A DNA stretch of 33,836 nt from Akkermansia sp. (GTDB lineage Bacteria; Verrucomicrobiota; Verrucomicrobiia; Verrucomicrobiales; Akkermansiaceae): positions 1 through 33,836 of the forward strand of contig JAFURE010000082.1 in assembly GCA_017471985.1 (NCBI GenBank), read 5' to 3'. Below, in pieces: positions 24,642-32,625 of the stretch. The translations under genes and the position numbers were made by a program. The first letter of the stretch is position 1. The number at the start of each line of letters is the position of its first letter. The notes under the pieces are model-generated. The model did no database searches. It saw only the letters and a program-made list of their open reading frames with translations, and had not been told where the DNA came from.

Positions 24642-25628
24642 TTACTTCGTGATGCCCATTTTATAGCGCAACGATTCCCACGCTTCTGTCAGAAGGTTGA
24701 ACACATTGTGTCGCAAACGATGCCGTCCTTTCAGCAGAACCTGTTTTTGGGGCTTTGCTGCGGGTTGAGATTGACTATGCTGCTTAATAAGGGCTGCGAC
24801 GCGGTCGTACGTGTTGTACTGCTCGACCAATCTGCGGCGGGCTTCGCGGATGAATGGAAGTCTTTTTTCGTACTCCTTGTTATCAATCGCTTCACGAATA
24901 ATCTGATATGCCTTCTCGTGGTCATCCAGTGGTATGCGAATGAAACTTTCGGCCGGAAATATTTCTTCCAATCTCGGGTCCCCAACGTAGAAGGTGAGGC
25001 AGAGACTGAGAAGCGGGTCGGCTATTTTATCTGTCCAGTGGTAGGGTGCCACGTAGTTTTCAATCGCGATGGAGTAGCGATAATCATTCTGAGCTTCGTA
25101 CTTTTTATCCAGCTTTTTGACACCCCAACCGTACCAGTCCATTTCAGGAATTCGCTCGGAAAGATATTTCGTCAGCTCGTAACGTTTACTGTGCAAGGTG
25201 TGATTCATCTGTTTTGCAGAGCAAACTGTTGCGAGGTCTTTAGATTTGGGGTAGTCGGGCATGGAGAACGCCTCCTCCGGGCTGATGCCGGCGCACCAGT
25301 ACAAGCACCCTTCGCCATAATGACGGGACGGATGCGGAAGCTGTTTGGGTGTATGGGTGGTCAGAACATGCCCGAACTGATGAGTGTAACAGGTCGGGTA
25401 GATTTTGATACTCGGCGGCTCGCAGGTAACGAGTACAGTATGCTCTTTCGGACATGACAGCGGCTCGGCTTCGTTTTTCACGGAGCCGCTGTTGCGGGGC
25501 AGCTCGTCGTAAACTAATAACCAGTCATAGTCACGGCAAGCTGCATCGAAAATAAAACGACAACCGCCCCGTTCACGCGTTCGGTCGCAGGTTTTGGCGC
25601 CCTTCGAGAGTACTTTTACCCGTATCAT
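24642..25628 (-). CDS. Glycosyltransferase family 10-like (fucosyltransferase-type) protein
   Basis: The 328-residue protein has the C-terminal signature of GT10 alpha-1,3-fucosyltransferases: YRYSIAIENYVAPYHWTDKI followed by ADPLLSLCLTFYVGDPRLEEIFP, which aligns with the nucleotide-sugar binding FT motif (F-x-I-A-x-E-N ... T-E/D-K). It has no signal peptide or helix and is probably cytoplasmic or peripheral. The sugar donor (GDP-fucose or another) is not certain. I took the ATG at 25628 (MIRVKV); one at 25667 is also in frame. Possible -10 boxes (TAGAAC, TACAAA) lie just upstream but are weak. It has its own apparent transcription unit between two other glycan genes. Confidence 0.75.
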   Translation of the reverse strand: MIRVKVLSKGAKTCDRTRERGGCRFIFDAACRDYDWLLVYDELPRNSGSVKNEAEPLSCPKEHTVLVTCEPPSIKIYPTCYTHQFGHVLTTHTPKQLPHPSRHYGEGCLYWCAGISPEEAFSMPDYPKSKDLATVCSAKQMNHTLHSKRYELTKYLSERIPEMDWYGWGVKKLDKKYEAQNDYRYSIAIENYVAPYHWTDKIADPLLSLCLTFYVGDPRLEEIFPAESFIRIPLDDHEKAYQIIREAIDNKEYEKRLPFIREARRRLVEQYNTYDRVAALIKQHSQSQPAAKPQKQVLLKGRHRLRHNVFNLLTEAWESLRYKMGITK

Positions 25629-25713
25629 TTTTTTGTATGTTCTATCCTTACACCACGCAAGGCTCATTTTGCAATGAGCCTGTGTTGATTGTTACATAAT
25701 CTGCATTGCGGGG

Positions 25714-26478
25714 TTACTTGTGCCAGTCATCAAGAATCCATTTGCAGGGAAGAACCCGATGGTGCAATTTGCGACCCTTAAACCCTGCAATAGCTTCGTC
25801 CGGATCGGGGGCTCCGTGGAAAACCAATACCTTCGTGCGCGGCTTTGTAGGGGCTACAATGAGATTCAGGGGGAAGACAGGGCGACAGGCTCGTTTGAAA
25901 CTCATGGCCCAATCTTCCGGCCACCAGTAGACCTCTTCCATGGCATGTGTAAGGAACGCTTGTTCTGTGGGGTACTTGGATTGGTCGTTAGCCTCGTCAA
26001 ACTCGCGCATGAAGGTCTCGAAGACGTAGCCACTCTTACCGGCTTCAAAACGGAAGATTGATGAGTTGCCGATGTCGGGACGTTTGCGGAACAGGGTTTT
26101 ATGCCACTCAATCCAGTTGTGAATAATGCAATTTTTCCCGGGTTTGTAGTCGAAGAAGCAGTCAATGTCATCCAGAATAACAACGTCGACATCAAAGAAT
26201 AGGGTGGGACCCTTCAAATCGGCAAAACCCTCTTGGAAAATAGCCAGTTTGGCAAAGATATTGGGCCACTTGGAGTACTTATCAGGACGGGGATTTTCAG
26301 GGAAAGGTACCGCATCTATCCCCTCGTCTAACCCGGTCGCATCATCGGTTACACAGACGAAGCGGAAAGGACGATGAAGGTGGCGCTTAACGGAGTGGTA
26401 CAAAATATTCGTATACTCAGCCGGATATCTGGACCCCCACTTCAAGCAGATAATATTGCACATTTCGGAATCACTCAT
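25714..26478 (-). CDS. Glycosyltransferase with a DxD motif
   Basis: The 254-residue, probably cytoplasmic GT-A-fold protein has N-terminal IICLKWGSRYPAEYTNILYHSV, FVCVTDD, the metal-binding FFDVDVVILDD, then WPEDWAMSFKR and a C-terminal VLVFHGAPDPDEAI. This pattern resembles GT8-like or related bacterial polysaccharide glycosyltransferases; donor and acceptor are unknown. The start at 26478 has an AGGAG upstream, but the strong promoter's expected transcription start near 26481 would leave that sequence out of the mRNA. It is next to the GT10-like and acyltransferase genes. Confidence 0.8.
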   Translation of the reverse strand: MSDSEMCNIICLKWGSRYPAEYTNILYHSVKRHLHRPFRFVCVTDDATGLDEGIDAVPFPENPRPDKYSKWPNIFAKLAIFQEGFADLKGPTLFFDVDVVILDDIDCFFDYKPGKNCIIHNWIEWHKTLFRKRPDIGNSSIFRFEAGKSGYVFETFMREFDEANDQSKYPTEQAFLTHAMEEVYWWPEDWAMSFKRACRPVFPLNLIVAPTKPRTKVLVFHGAPDPDEAIAGFKGRKLHHRVLPCKWILDDWHK

Positions 26479-26487
26479 TGCTCCTAC

Positions 26488-26516
26488 ATACTAGAACTTT
26501 ATGCAGAAAGAGTCAA
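26488..26516 (-). promoter_or_regulatory. Promoter of the DxD glycosyltransferase gene
   Basis: TTGACT (26516-26511), a 17-nt spacer and TAGTAT (26493-26488). The expected start near 26481 gives a leader of about 3 nt. Confidence 0.7.
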
Positions 26517-26666
26517 GAAAAATCACGCGTGCTCTCAGATAAAATGCAAAAAGCGGCGCTGCGGGCTGTTAAATCAGAGCTGCTACTTGCACAGGTGCTA
26601 CGTGTCCGGCCTGTCAATGTTGATTTTTTATTATCTGTAGAATAGAAATCTGCATGTTTGTAAAAA

Positions 26667-26693
26667 AGGCCGCAGCTTGCGGAGCTGCGGCCT
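26667..26693 (-). terminator. Terminator after rsfS
   Basis: An 11-bp stem (26667-26677 with 26683-26693), a 5-nt loop and a U6 run on the minus strand (complement of 26662-26667). The rest of the 26517-26660 gap shows nothing I can support. Confidence 0.9.
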
Positions 26694-26719
26694 GAAAAAT
26701 CCGAATGGGAGCGGCGGGC

Positions 26720-27076
26720 TTATTCGGCAGAGGGAGCCCAGTCGATGCGGTTCTCCTCCTTCCAGAACTTCTCGAGCCCGTAGAACTCACGAACTTCATC
26801 GGCCATGATATGCACCATGACATCGATGTAATCGAGTACCGACCACAGAGCATTGGGGGTGCGCTCGGCGTATACAGGCTCGATGTTGTACTTCTCACCG
26901 ACTTCTTTATCGATACCGCCGAGCACGGCACGCAGGTGCGGTGTGGAGGTGGCAGTGCAGACGATGGCGAAGTCTGTGATGGATGATGTGCCGCGCAGGT
27001 CATACACGGCGATGTTGGTGGCCTTGGCCTCATCGGCGGCGGCGGCGCAGGCGAATGCCAGTTCTTTGCTGTTCAT
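26720..27076 (-). CDS. rsfS: Ribosomal silencing factor RsfS
   Basis: This 118-residue small cytoplasmic protein binds uL14 of the large subunit and blocks subunit joining when nutrients are scarce. Family features are present: VYDLRGTSSITDFAIVCTATS, a central NALWSVLDYIDVMVHI and the tail REFYGLEKFW. It is the second gene of an ftsH-rsfS operon, 18 nt after ftsH. No Shine-Dalgarno sequence precedes the ATG; the upstream 18 nt are pyrimidine-rich (TTCCCCTCTCTC). A terminator follows. Confidence 0.93.
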   Translation of the reverse strand: MNSKELAFACAAAADEAKATNIAVYDLRGTSSITDFAIVCTATSTPHLRAVLGGIDKEVGEKYNIEPVYAERTPNALWSVLDYIDVMVHIMADEVREFYGLEKFWKEENRIDWAPSAE

Positions 27077-27094
27077 GATAATGAGAGAGGGGAA

Positions 27095-29395
27095 TTACGC
27101 GTTAGTATTGTCTTGTTCTGCCGGTGCAGGGGGCTCGTCATCGGGCGTCTGCAGGTCGGTGGGAGCATCTGCATCTTCGGGCATGGGCGGGGGCAACTCG
27201 CGGGTGGGCGGGTTGCTGAGCACGCCGGTCTCGAGTAGTTCGGCAATCTGGTCGCCATTGAGGGTTTCGAACTCAATGAGCTTGTCAGCTATGAGCAGCA
27301 AACGCTCCTTGTTCTCGCTGAGGATGGTCAGGGCTCGATTGTAATTTTCGGTCACAATGCGTTGAATCTCCTCATCGATGAGCTGAGCAGTGCGCTCGGA
27401 ATAGTTGCGCGTGGTCTGCGAGATATCGCGGGCCAGGAACACTTCATTGTGGTTGGTACCGTACTCAATGGGGCCGAGCTTATCGCTCATACCGTACACA
27501 CACACCATCTTGCGGGCAATGGAGGTGGCGGACTGAATGTCGCCACGGGCACCGCCGGAGATGTCGCCAAAGACAACCTGCTCGGCGCAGCGACCGCCCA
27601 TCGCCATCACGATATAGTCGAGCAACTCGCTCTTGTACTCGCTGTGCTTGTCCTCGTCAGGCAGCATCATGGTAACACCCAGTGCCGGACCGCGGGGAAT
27701 GATGGTGACCTTGTGCAGCGGCAGGCTCTTGCGAAGTTCTGTCTTGAGCAGGCAGATGGCGTGACCGGCCTCGTGGACGGCTGTGTTGTATTTCTCCTTG
27801 TCAGTGATTTCGAGGGAGCGGCGCTCACGACCCCAGCGCACCTTCTCGCGGGCCTCTTCCAAATCGCTCTGACCAACGGTGGACTTGTTGCGGCGAGCGG
27901 CAATAAGCGCAGCCTCGTTGACCAGGTTGGCCAGCTCAGCGCCGGAGAATCCGGTGGTGGCACGTGCAATCGGGTTCAGGTCGACACTCGGGTCGAGTTT
28001 CACCTTGCGGGCATGTACACGCAGAATCTGCTCACGGCCGGCGGCGTCAGGCAGGTTAACGACAACCTGACGGTCGAAGCGCCCCGGGCGCAGAAGTGCC
28101 GGGTCGAGCACGTCCACACGGTTGGTTGCGGCTATTACAATGACGTTCTCGTTGGCGGTGAAGCCGTCCATCTCCACCAGCAGGGCGTTGAGCGTTTGCT
28201 CGCGCTCATCGTGACCACCGCCCACGCCGTGGCCGCGGTGGCGACCTACTGCGTCAATTTCATCGATAAAGATAAGGCAGGGGGAGTGTTTCTTGGCCTC
28301 GGCAAACATGTCGCGCACGCGACTGGCGCCTACACCCACAAACATTTCCACAAAGTCGGAACCGGAGATGGTGTAGAAAGGCACATCAGCCTCGCCTGCA
28401 ATAGCCTTGGCCAGCAGGGTTTTACCTGTACCGGGAGGGCCAACCATCAGCACACCCTTGGGAATGGTACCGCCCAGATTGCGGAACTTAGCCGGGTTAC
28501 GCAGGAACTCAACGATTTCCCACACTTCTTCCTTGGCTTCGGAGATGCCGGCGACATCCTTGAAGGTAATCTGATTCTGGCTGGGGTCGAGCAGTCTGGC
28601 GCGGCTGCGGGCAAACTTCATGGCTCCGCTCGGGCCACCGCCCTGAGCACGGAACAGGAATATCAGGATGATGAAAATCAACACCACCGGCAGGCAGTTG
28701 ATGAGTATCATCTCCCATGTGTTGCTCTCAACCTTGTAAACGGCATGGCTGCCGAGCATGTCGCGCACCTGATCACCCTGGAAGGTGCGACTGAAGGTTA
28801 CGCTGACCGGCTCTATGTTTTTGCGGTCAACAGCACCTTCGGGGTTTTTGCGGTACTCGCCCACTATGACGCCCTCGGTTCTTTCGGGGTTGGTGTAGTA
28901 TATGACCGGGTGTTTTTCCTTGGTGTCGAGAATTCGCCCTTCCTCACCGAGTTTGCGGAAATACTCGGTGGAAATCACTTTATCGCCCAGAACTTCCGGC
29001 AACTTGGTGTCGTCTGCCGTTTCGGTGATGCCGTAGCGATTGAAGAGCGTTTTCAGCTCCTCGCTCTCGGTGAAGGGCATGTGGAAAGGAGCATAGTTGA
29101 ACGCCGGGTCAGTCTTGTAAGCGTAGGCATTGATAATAGCGTTGCTGGAGTTATCATTGCTGACCACCTCGATGGGGAATTTATCTGGCTCAGTGAGCAC
29201 TATTTTACCCTGTCTGAAGTCTTTTCGGAACTCATCGAGGGTTATGTTACGGGCGGCACTGCCCAGATTGCCGTCGGAGGTGAAGGCAAGCAGCAGGATG
29301 CCGGTGATAACGGCCATGAGAATCCACAGCCCCCAGTTCGGGGAACTGCCCGGGGTGGGCGGAAGTCCGTTTTTGTTTTGGTTTTGGTCTGCCAT
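27095..29395 (-). CDS. ftsH: ATP-dependent zinc metalloprotease FtsH
   Basis: This membrane-bound AAA protease degrades misfolded membrane proteins and regulatory substrates. The 766-residue protein has TM1 at about 22-38, an enlarged periplasmic region (about 40-228, versus roughly 70 residues in E. coli), TM2 at about 229-249, Walker A GPPGTGKT (319-326), Walker [10 protein letters not shown] (374-382), the pore segment with [14 protein letters not shown], the second region of homology [20 protein letters not shown] and the zinc site HEAGH (541-545). The C-terminus is Pro/Glu/Asp-rich (about 730-766). The Met at 29395 (MADQNQ) starts just before TM1 and follows a promoter with a leader of about 17 nt; longer in-frame starts run into the promoter region. 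rsfS is downstream. Confidence 0.96.
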   Translation of the reverse strand: MADQNQNKNGLPPTPGSSPNWGLWILMAVITGILLLAFTSDGNLGSAARNITLDEFRKDFRQGKIVLTEPDKFPIEVVSNDNSSNAIINAYAYKTDPAFNYAPFHMPFTESEELKTLFNRYGITETADDTKLPEVLGDKVISTEYFRKLGEEGRILDTKEKHPVIYYTNPERTEGVIVGEYRKNPEGAVDRKNIEPVSVTFSRTFQGDQVRDMLGSHAVYKVESNTWEMILINCLPVVLIFIILIFLFRAQGGGPSGAMKFARSRARLLDPSQNQITFKDVAGISEAKEEVWEIVEFLRNPAKFRNLGGTIPKGVLMVGPPGTGKTLLAKAIAGEADVPFYTISGSDFVEMFVGVGASRVRDMFAEAKKHSPCLIFIDEIDAVGRHRGHGVGGGHDEREQTLNALLVEMDGFTANENVIVIAATNRVDVLDPALLRPGRFDRQVVVNLPDAAGREQILRVHARKVKLDPSVDLNPIARATTGFSGAELANLVNEAALIAARRNKSTVGQSDLEEAREKVRWGRERRSLEITDKEKYNTAVHEAGHAICLLKTELRKSLPLHKVTIIPRGPALGVTMMLPDEDKHSEYKSELLDYIVMAMGGRCAEQVVFGDISGGARGDIQSATSIARKMVCVYGMSDKLGPIEYGTNHNEVFLARDISQTTRNYSERTAQLIDEEIQRIVTENYNRALTILSENKERLLLIADKLIEFETLNGDQIAELLETGVLSNPPTRELPPPMPEDADAPTDLQTPDDEPPAPAEQDNTNA

Positions 29396-29418
29396 GGGCT
29401 TCGAAAGTAATTTTCTGT

Positions 29419-29447
29419 ATTTTATCCTAATCGCCCGTAGAGATAAA
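29419..29447 (-). promoter_or_regulatory. Promoter of ftsH-rsfS
   Basis: TTTATC (29447-29442), a 17-nt spacer and TAAAAT (29424-29419), expected start near 29412. Confidence 0.5.
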
Positions 29448-29530
29448 CGCCATTTCGAGACATAAACGCGCAAAAGCATGTCATGAATGCCCCGAAATGC
29501 CTGCTTGCACTGGTAAAGTCGGCGGTAATG

Positions 29531-29539
29531 TGTTATGGT
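29531..29539 (+). promoter_or_regulatory. Extended -10 of rnc
   Basis: TGT-TATGGT (29531-29539) fits an extended -10 with no good -35. The expected start at 29546 is the A of the rnc ATG. Confidence 0.4.
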
Positions 29540-29545
29540 TGCGCT

Positions 29546-30232
29546 ATGCAGATAGAGGTCGTAGAACAATCCCTACAGTACACATTCACAGATTCCACCT
29601 GGCTGAAGCGCGCTCTGACGCACCCCAGTGCCGACCAGAAGCGCAGCACCAATCTGGCGTATGAGCGACTGGAGTACCTGGGCGATGCTGTGCTGGAGCT
29701 GGTTGTCAGCACGGAGTTGTTCCGTCTTTTTCCCAAGGCTGATGAGGGAACGCTCACCAAGCTGCGTTCGGGGATTGTGAGCCGCCAGCATCTTTCGGAT
29801 GTCTGCCGCGAGCTGGGGTGGTGTGAGCACCTGGCTATGAGCCCTCAGCTCGAGAAGACCGGCGGGCGTCAGGCTTTCTCGGTTCTGGCCAATACTTTCG
29901 AGAGTGTTATCGGTGCCGTGATGGCTGACTCCAATTACCTGACCGCTCGCAAGGTAGCGCTCCACCTGCTGGATGAGAGTATAAAGAATGCCTATAATTA
30001 CCTGGAGGTGAACCATAAGGGTAAGTTGCTGGAGGTTTTGCAGGCGGTGGATGGTACAGGCCCCGAGTATGTTGTGACCCCCATTGACCCGGAGCAACCG
30101 GCCGGCCCCTTCCATGCCAAGGCTATGTGGCATGATATGGTGGTGGGCGAGGCCGATGGCAGCAACAAACGCCGTGCTCAGGTGGGTGCCGCGCAGGATG
30201 CCCTCACTCGCCGGGTGTGGGAAAATAAGTGA
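29546..30232 (+). CDS. rnc: Ribonuclease III
   Basis: It cuts double-stranded RNA in rRNA processing and mRNA decay. The 228-residue cytoplasmic protein has the nuclease signature ERLEYLGDAVLELVVS, TLTKLRSGIV and the second catalytic cluster NTFESVIGAVMADS, then a C-terminal dsRNA-binding domain (about 155-228) with KGKLLEVLQ and AQVGAAQDALTR. I chose the ATG at 29546 (MQIEVVEQ); in-frame codons upstream from 29483 overlap the predicted promoter. It is divergent from ftsH and about 80 nt before ilvE, which has its own promoter. Confidence 0.95.
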   Translation: MQIEVVEQSLQYTFTDSTWLKRALTHPSADQKRSTNLAYERLEYLGDAVLELVVSTELFRLFPKADEGTLTKLRSGIVSRQHLSDVCRELGWCEHLAMSPQLEKTGGRQAFSVLANTFESVIGAVMADSNYLTARKVALHLLDESIKNAYNYLEVNHKGKLLEVLQAVDGTGPEYVVTPIDPEQPAGPFHAKAMWHDMVVGEADGSNKRRAQVGAAQDALTRRVWENK

Positions 30233-30260
30233 AAAAATGACATTAAGCCGCTTTTTCTGC

Positions 30261-30288
30261 TTTATTTGTGGGGCAAAGTGGCTATAAT
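30261..30288 (+). promoter_or_regulatory. Promoter of ilvE
   Basis: A perfect TATAAT (30283-30288) with a weak -35 TTTATT (30261-30266). The expected start near 30295 gives an 18-nt leader. Confidence 0.6.
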
Positions 30289-30312
30289 GTTGCTGTTCAT
30301 TCTTTTTTTATC

Positions 30313-31164
30313 ATGAAAATCTGGTTAGACGGAAAGTTGGTTGATTCGAGCGAGGCTACGGTCTCTGTCTTCGATCACGGTGTGTTGTATGGCGATGGTG
30401 TTTTCGAAGGTATCCGTTTCTACTCCGGCAAGGTGTTCCGCCTTGAGGAGCACATTGTGCGCCTGTTTGACTCTATGCGCTACCTTGATATTAAGTGCCC
30501 CTGGAGCTTTGAGGAAGTGTGTCAGGCTACGAAGGACACTGTGGCCGCCAATGGTATGGAGGATGGCTACATTCGTCTGGTTGTGACTCGCGGTAAGGGT
30601 GACCTTGGTCTCAATCCCCGCAATTGCCCCAGACCCAGCATGTTCATCATCGTGCAGAATATCGCTCTCTATCCCGCCGAGATGTATGAGAACGGTCTGA
30701 GCATGATTACCTCCACCTTCCGTCGCCCCAATCCCGATGTGCTCTGCCAGCAGGTCAAGAGCCTGAACTACCTCAACGGTATTTCCGCCAAGATGGAGGC
30801 TGTGGCTCAGGGCGCCGGCGAGGCTCTCATGCTCAATCAGCGTGGCAATGTGGCTGAGTGCACCGGCGACAATATCTTCATCGTTCGCGGCGGCGTGGTC
30901 ATGACTCCTCCCCTTACCGAGGGCGCCCTGGGCGGTATCACGCGCCATGCCGTGTTTGACATCTGCGCCGAACTGGGCATTCCCTGCATTGAGAAGGTCA
31001 TGAACCGCTTCGATGTGCTGAGCTCCGATGAGTGCTTCCTGACCGGTACGGCTGCCGAGGTGATTGCCGCTACCTCACTCGATGGCCGCAAGATTGGTTC
31101 CGGCGTGGCCGGCCCCATCACCGGGCGTATTCTTGCTCGCTTCCGCACTCTTGTGCGCGAGTAA
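30313..31164 (+). CDS. ilvE: Branched-chain amino acid aminotransferase (class IV)
   Basis: This PLP enzyme interconverts Val/Leu/Ile and their 2-oxo acids with glutamate. The 283-residue fold-type IV protein has FDHGVLYGDGVFEGIRFY near the N-terminus, the PLP Lys in QQVKSLNYLNGI, EALMLNQRGNVAECTGDNIF and FLTGTAAEVIAAT. Its length is shorter than E. coli IlvE (309) and typical of the archaeal/bacterial short group; D-amino acid transaminase or ADC lyase cannot be fully excluded. The Met at 30313 (MKIWLDGK) is 25 nt after a perfect -10 box. Its product 2-oxoisovalerate is the PanB substrate. Confidence 0.9.
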   Translation: MKIWLDGKLVDSSEATVSVFDHGVLYGDGVFEGIRFYSGKVFRLEEHIVRLFDSMRYLDIKCPWSFEEVCQATKDTVAANGMEDGYIRLVVTRGKGDLGLNPRNCPRPSMFIIVQNIALYPAEMYENGLSMITSTFRRPNPDVLCQQVKSLNYLNGISAKMEAVAQGAGEALMLNQRGNVAECTGDNIFIVRGGVVMTPPLTEGALGGITRHAVFDICAELGIPCIEKVMNRFDVLSSDECFLTGTAAEVIAATSLDGRKIGSGVAGPITGRILARFRTLVRE

Positions 31165-31184
31165 ACGTACACATTTATTCACCG

Positions 31185-31218
31185 GCGGCGGAGCAGTCAG
31201 CTCCGCCGCTTCAACTTT
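31185..31218 (+). terminator. Possible terminator between ilvE and the Nudix gene
   Basis: A 10-bp GC-rich stem (31185-31194 with 31200-31209), a 5-nt loop and a short interrupted T tract (TTCAACTTTT). Partial read-through is possible, as no clear promoter precedes the next gene. Confidence 0.6.
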
Positions 31219-31227
31219 TACCCTGAT

Positions 31228-31734
31228 ATGGAGACTCTTTACAACGGAAAATTTCTGAATATGGTGCGCGAGGGGCGCTGGGAATACTGTGAGCGAGTGC
31301 ACAACATACCCGCAGCCATGATTTTTGCCTGTACCCCCGAGGGGAAGGTTCTGCTGGTGGAGGAGTTCCGCCCCCCGATTGCTGCGCAGAGCATTTGTTT
31401 TCCTGCCGGGCTTGTAGGAGACGAAGGCCCCGAGAGCGCCATGCTCGCCGCTAAACGTGAGCTGCTTGAAGAGACAGGGTTTGAGGCTGCGGAAATGCGA
31501 TATCTCTTCACCGGTCCCTCTTCGCCCGGTCTTACGTCCGAGATGGTCGCCTTCTATCTGGCTACAGGGCTGGTACGTGTCAATGAGGGCGGCGGAGTGG
31601 AAGGAGAGAATATCACCGTGCATGAAGTCCCTCTGGCAGAGATTGAAGTCTGGCTTACTGAGCAGATGGCAGCCGGTAAATCCATTGACCCCCGAGTCTA
31701 CACGGGGCTGTATTTTCTGACTCGCCATGCCTGA
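31228..31734 (+). CDS. Nudix hydrolase, ADP-ribose pyrophosphatase-like
   Basis: The 168-residue cytoplasmic protein has the Nudix box end ESAMLAAKRELLEETGF, with the expected REL-x-EE-x-G core and the preceding PAGLVGDEG loop (spacing slightly off the canonical G-x5-E). The later SPGLTSEMVAFYLA block is typical of ADP-ribose/nucleoside diphosphate-sugar hydrolases; the exact substrate is unknown. The stop overlaps the start of the next gene by 8 nt (31727-31734). It lies 63 nt after ilvE with an intervening hairpin. Confidence 0.85.
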   Translation: METLYNGKFLNMVREGRWEYCERVHNIPAAMIFACTPEGKVLLVEEFRPPIAAQSICFPAGLVGDEGPESAMLAAKRELLEETGFEAAEMRYLFTGPSSPGLTSEMVAFYLATGLVRVNEGGGVEGENITVHEVPLAEIEVWLTEQMAAGKSIDPRVYTGLYFLTRHA

Positions 31735-32179
31735 TTATTTCGAATGTACGCTGAAAGGCCCGGATGGTCATACGATGGGACCGCTGCCCGTTGACATTAT
31801 CGAGGAGTTGGTAAAACAGGGCGAAATTACGGCGGATTTCCTTTACTTATGCCCGCAGAGTGGGGAGTGGCTTTCCATACGAGAGCTGCCGGTGCTTAAG
31901 CGAGCGTCTTTCCTCCCCTCCGAGTTGCAGGATACGCCGCACATCAAACCATCCTCTCATTTGGGATGGGGGATTGTGCTGACGTTTATCGGTATTCTGC
32001 CCCTGGGCATTTGGGCAATATGCAAGTCTTTGAAAGTGGCAGAGCATTATGGAGCCGGGCGTTATGCTCAGGCTCGCCGCGCATCTGACTCTGTTCGAAA
32101 TATATGCCTGCTCAATGTGTTGCTGACCATTGTGCTATGGGTGGGGTATGTCACTTTAAAACATCGATTCGGAATATGA
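31727..32179 (+). CDS. GYF-domain membrane protein, CD225-like C-terminus (first of two)
   Basis: The 150-residue protein has an N-terminal GYF_2-type domain (about 4-54: GPDGHTMGPLPVDIIEELV ending with SGEWLSIREL) and two helices (about 78-98 and 125-143) flanking a short Ala/Arg-rich loop (GAGRYAQARRASDSVRN), which resembles the CD225/dispanin layout. GYF_2 domains are presumed to bind proline-rich peptides; no partner is proven. The start overlaps the Nudix stop by 8 nt and the stop overlaps the next start as ATGA, so the genes are probably coupled. Confidence 0.75.
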   Translation: MPDYFECTLKGPDGHTMGPLPVDIIEELVKQGEITADFLYLCPQSGEWLSIRELPVLKRASFLPSELQDTPHIKPSSHLGWGIVLTFIGILPLGIWAICKSLKVAEHYGAGRYAQARRASDSVRNICLLNVLLTIVLWVGYVTLKHRFGI

Positions 32180-32625
32180 ATGAGCGTAAATATTATATCG
32201 CGGTACCGGGCGGTGAGCCGGAGGGGCCATTCTCTGAGTCGGAGTTGAAGTTGATGACCTTTCAGCGCAAAATCGGCAAAAAGCATCTTTACTGTGTAGA
32301 GGGCATGCCGGAGTGGCGCCCTGTTGCTGAGCTTGATATATTTCCCAAGGTTGCGCCTTCAACTGCCACGGGGCAGTCAGCTGAACGTGTCAATACGCAC
32401 TTAGTTCCGGCCATTATCGTGCTGATTCTGTCGTGCCTGTTCTGTCTTTTTACTCTACCGGTTGCCATTGTGGCAATTATTCAGGCTGCCAGAGCCGAGA
32501 GCAAGCGTGTGAGTGATCCGGCCGGTGCTCGCAAGGCTGCAGAATCAGCCTGGACCTGGCTGCTGTTTTGTTACGGCCTCATGGCTATTCAAGTGATTGG
32601 CCTTATCATCATGAATGCTGCCTAA
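32176..32625 (+). CDS. GYF-domain membrane protein, CD225-like C-terminus (second of two)
   Basis: The 149-residue paralog of the preceding gene has a GYF_2-like domain (about 4-53: YYIAVPGGEPEGPFSESELK ending with MPEWRPVAEL) and two helices (about 75-98 and 125-146) around RAESKRVSDPAGARKAAESA. The ATG at 32176 forms an ATGA overlap with the previous stop; upstream in-frame starts lie inside the neighbour. The last bases overlap the 3' end of the convergent ZIP gene by 4 nt, and no terminator is seen between them. Confidence 0.75.
   Translation: MNERKYYIAVPGGEPEGPFSESELKLMTFQRKIGKKHLYCVEGMPEWRPVAELDIFPKVAPSTATGQSAERVNTHLVPAIIVLILSCLFCLFTLPVAIVAIIQAARAESKRVSDPAGARKAAESAWTWLLFCYGLMAIQVIGLIIMNAA

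Noticed and set aside
26620..26648. Plus-strand promoter-like TTGATT-17-TAGAAA
   Set aside because: It points straight into the rsfS terminator and antisense of rsfS, with no gene downstream.
27362..29410. Long plus-strand frame (682 codons) opposite ftsH
   Set aside because: Antisense shadow of ftsH; no recognisable domain.
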